Positions 23,484-25,444 of a stretch of 25,444 bases of DNA are shown one piece after another. The DNA is from a virus: the IMG/VR virus record IMGVR_UViG_3300032308_000711, positions 1 through 25,444 of that record; one strand, given 5' to 3'. The notes below the pieces were generated by a model, which searched no databases, had not been told where the DNA came from, and saw nothing but the letters and a program-made list of their open reading frames with translations. How positions within the stretch are numbered: the stretch's first letter is position 1; each line of letters starts with the position of its first letter. A program made the translations under genes and the position numbers.

Positions 23484-23763
23484 GAGATTTCAAATTGATG
23501 TAGAGTTTCATGACAATATTCAGCTTATAAGCCTTAAGCCGCAATATGAAAATTTATTAACTCACGATATGAGATCAAAAGGATATGCGAGAGTGCTTGA
23601 CATAGACACAGCATTTTCGGTAGAATTTACAGGCGAAACATGGAAGTTCTTAATGACACTCCATGGTGTATACGTAGGAAAGAAGCAGGCATGGCTATCA
23701 GAGGGTATAACGCAAGGAAAATTGATTCCACGCAATATGCGCCCAACCATATCAAGTCAGTAG
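23464..23763 (+). CDS. Small protein between helicase and primase, unknown function
   Basis: A 99-residue protein from ATG 23464, overlapping the helicase end by 20 bases and the primase start by 73 bases, both in other frames. An upstream in-frame ATG (23356) lies wholly inside the helicase gene and is unlikely. The sequence alternates strands and helices (RFQIDVEFHDNIQLISLKP, then VLDIDTAFSVEFTGETWKF, then WLSEGITQGKLIPRNM), giving a compact alpha/beta protein. No ribosome site is clear, so coupling to helicase translation is likely. I do not recognise it; a replisome accessory role is suggested by position alone. Confidence 0.65.
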   Translation: MTHKRIKRFQIDVEFHDNIQLISLKPQYENLLTHDMRSKGYARVLDIDTAFSVEFTGETWKFLMTLHGVYVGKKQAWLSEGITQGKLIPRNMRPTISSQ

Positions 23764-24689
23764 TAAAAGCTCTTGGCTTAGACGTAGTTGCGGAACCAGG
23801 TAATGAGGTTATGTTTTACTGCCCATTTCATTCTAATAGACACACAGCTTCATGCTGCATAAACAAATCTTCAGGGGCCTGGCTATGCTTTAACCCTTCA
23901 TGTGGAGAGTCTGGAACATTAACAGAGTTAGTTAGAAGAGTTTTACATAAAAATGATTTTGAGGCAATTAGATTTATTGCTGCACAGGAGCAAGAAGCAT
24001 TAAATAATTTTGATGAAGTTATGGCTAGCATGTTTGAAGACAAGCCAGACTTCGAAGAGTTCTCACAAGAGACTTTAGATAAATTATATGCAGATCTATC
24101 TATAAGCAAAGAGGCCCAAGACTATTTGCTATCCCGTGGGATTAATAAGTCGTCAATTGATTATTTTAAATTAGGGTATTCCTCTAATATGAATATGGTT
24201 ATCACTCCAGTGCATAGTCCAGACGGAACACCTATAGGTTTAGTAGGAAGATCAATTGAGGGCAAGTCATTTAAAAATAGCACTAACTTGCCTAAGAGCA
24301 AAACTTTATTTAACGTTCATCGTGCCAAGAAGATTGGCGAACATGTTATTGTAGTTGAGTCTAACTTTGATGCAATTAGAATACATCAGGCGGGATTCCC
24401 AAACGTAGTAGCAGTCCTAGGTGGAATATTATCTACAGAGCAGCATAAACTTTTAAATAGATACTTTAATAAAATAATTGTAATGACAGACTCAGATTTG
24501 GCTGGCAGAGAGCTAGGCTTGAGCATAGCCAATAGATTAAAGAACAAAGACCTCTTGTGGGCTTCCCATGAATATGGTAAGATATATCCACATGATGCAA
24601 AAGATGCTGGCGACATGACTGATGAAGAAATTAAAATCTGTATTAAAAATGCAGTATCAGACATAGAGTACAGGTCTTGGACCCCATAA
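23691..24689 (+). CDS. DnaG-type DNA primase (zinc finger plus Toprim)
   Basis: A 332-residue primase. ATG 23691 is preferred, with AGGAAAG about ten bases upstream; the in-frame ATG at 23640 would add 17 residues and lacks a site. The N-terminal zinc-binding domain carries C44-P-F-H47 and C66-F-N-P-S-C71. The Toprim catalytic region has E223 (VIVVESNFDAIR), then T266-D267-S268-D269-LAGRE, and the KDAGDM segment near 294-299, the usual metal-binding set. It makes RNA primers for lagging-strand synthesis and should act with the DnaB helicase two genes upstream. It lacks a recognisable DnaB-binding C-terminal domain, so contact with the helicase may be through another protein. Confidence 0.9.
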   Translation: MAIRGYNARKIDSTQYAPNHIKSVVKALGLDVVAEPGNEVMFYCPFHSNRHTASCCINKSSGAWLCFNPSCGESGTLTELVRRVLHKNDFEAIRFIAAQEQEALNNFDEVMASMFEDKPDFEEFSQETLDKLYADLSISKEAQDYLLSRGINKSSIDYFKLGYSSNMNMVITPVHSPDGTPIGLVGRSIEGKSFKNSTNLPKSKTLFNVHRAKKIGEHVIVVESNFDAIRIHQAGFPNVVAVLGGILSTEQHKLLNRYFNKIIVMTDSDLAGRELGLSIANRLKNKDLLWASHEYGKIYPHDAKDAGDMTDEEIKICIKNAVSDIEYRSWTP

Positions 24690-24733
24690 TAAAACAAACT
24701 AAAGATGGATATATACCATCAACTATATGAAAC

Positions 24734-24740
24734 GAGGAAG
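24734..24740 (+). promoter_or_regulatory. Ribosome binding site that decides the SSB start
   Basis: GAGGAAG precedes ATG 24742 at a good distance, whereas the in-frame ATG 24727 lies before this site and has no Shine-Dalgarno sequence. Confidence 0.7.
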
Positions 24741-24741
24741 C

Positions 24742-25407
24742 ATGGGAATAGTAAAAGGGTTAAAAGACCTTAACAAAGTGATGGACAAGCCGCAGTCTTC
24801 AGGTGGAGACGGTACAAAGGCTCGTTGGGTTAAGTTAGAGGATGCAGAAAGCGTTAAAGTTCGTTTTCTTCAAGAACTTGATCCAGACTCACCTACCTAC
24901 AATGAAAAGCTGGGCCTTGGATTTATTGCAGTAGAACACACAAATCCAAAAGACTATCGTCGCAAGGCTCTATGCACAATGGATGACCAAGGTAAGTGCT
25001 ACGGTTGCGAACAACACCGCAAGGACTACAAGGCAGGATGGAAGGGCCGTTCACGACTCTACATTAATGTTCTTGTAGATGACGGCAAGGAAGATCCTTA
25101 TGTAGGAATCTTGTCTCAGGGTTCAAGTGGAAAGACAATTACACCAACACTTATCGAGTACGCTGGAGAAATGGGAAGCATTACTAACCTAATGTGGCGC
25201 ATTAAGCGTACTGGTACAAAGACAGATACAAGTTACACAATTATCCCACTTGCAAAAGATGAAACACCATTTGATGGTTCATCACTTGAGCTTTATAAGC
25301 TTGAGGATACAGCAGTGCGTGACATGCCATACACAGAGCAAGAAGCATTTTTTGCTGGTGAAGCAAATGGCGAAGAGTCTACTTCTTCAAGTAGCGTAGA
25401 CTGGTAA
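24742..25407 (+). CDS. Single-stranded DNA-binding protein, T4 gp32-like
   Basis: A 221-residue SSB. Zinc ligands are spaced H66-x11-C78-x7-C86-x2-C89, close to the zinc site of T4 gp32. Strand patterns around it (SRLYINVLVDDG, YVGILSQGSSGKTI) fit an OB-fold core. The C-terminal 25 residues are rich in Glu and Ser and end in VDW, an acidic tail of the kind used by SSBs to contact helicase, primase or polymerase. All ten Arg codons are CGN, none AGR, which suggests high expression, as expected for a protein needed in stoichiometric amounts. It lies 52 bases after the primase stop, behind its own ribosome site and a short dyad. Confidence 0.85.
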   Translation: MGIVKGLKDLNKVMDKPQSSGGDGTKARWVKLEDAESVKVRFLQELDPDSPTYNEKLGLGFIAVEHTNPKDYRRKALCTMDDQGKCYGCEQHRKDYKAGWKGRSRLYINVLVDDGKEDPYVGILSQGSSGKTITPTLIEYAGEMGSITNLMWRIKRTGTKTDTSYTIIPLAKDETPFDGSSLELYKLEDTAVRDMPYTEQEAFFAGEANGEESTSSSSVDW

Positions 25408-25430
25408 TAGGTTAAGAGGCGGAGAGTTAA

Positions 25431-25444
25431 ATGAAATTTACACA
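25431..25444 (+). CDS. Start of a following gene (partial)
   Basis: ATG AAA TTT ACA (M-K-F-T) begins six bases after GGAG (25421-25424) and 23 bases after the SSB stop. Only four codons are present, so nothing can be said of the product. Confidence 0.55.

Overview
The window is a contiguous stretch of a tailed double-stranded DNA phage genome (siphovirus type). Every supported gene is on the + strand, packed head to tail with TAATG or ATGA overlaps. It begins inside the major capsid gene and ends four codons into a gene after a single-stranded-DNA-binding protein. No terminase, portal, integrase, lysis gene, tRNA or CRISPR array is visible. The DNA is AT-rich. Several features fit an actinobacterial host: tail genes of the long-tailed actinophage style, a gene that looks leaderless (a -10 box exactly where a start-codon TSS would need it), and promoters with extended -10 boxes. 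A low-GC freshwater actinobacterium is a reasonable guess, but the host cannot be proven from this sequence.

Layout. Bases 1-3552 hold the head-to-tail junction: capsid C-terminus, a terminator and promoter, a small SAP/Rho_N-like protein, head-tail adaptor, head-closure protein, gp10-like neck/tail-completion protein and tail terminator. Bases 3553-5122 hold the major tail tube protein, a second terminator and promoter, and the two tail assembly chaperone frames. These frames are joined by a canonical -1 frameshift site, A AAT TTA. Bases 5133-15294 hold a 2149-residue tape measure protein, a Dit-like protein and a 1084-residue baseplate hub. Bases 15312-20122 hold tail-tip and receptor-binding genes: an acidic small protein, a collar-type minor fibre, a 952-residue fibre with FN3 modules and a C-terminal S74 self-cleaving chaperone, a 56-residue coiled-coil protein and a 150-residue accessory fibre protein. 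A compact control region at 20123-20208 (promoter, dyad, intrinsic terminator) separates late genes from replication genes.

Bases 20209-25444 hold the replication/regulation module: metallophosphoesterase, zinc-ribbon protein, MerR-type HTH protein, a 36-residue C2H2 microprotein, two small unknown proteins, DnaB-family helicase, another small unknown protein, DnaG-type primase and a T4 gp32-like SSB. The logic is conventional: helicase, primase and SSB form a phage-encoded replisome, and the first 20 kb builds the neck, tube and adhesion tip.

The most interesting points are the promoter/operator/attenuator-like junction at 20123-20208, a roughly 250-residue unexplained domain embedded in the tape measure protein, the apparent leaderless gene at 15312, the frameshift signal with its stem-loop, two near-identical GCCCCC/GGGGGC terminator-promoter cassettes behind the capsid and tube genes, and a clear split in arginine codon choice between those abundant proteins plus SSB and the rest of the genome. 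No wholly new system is demonstrated.
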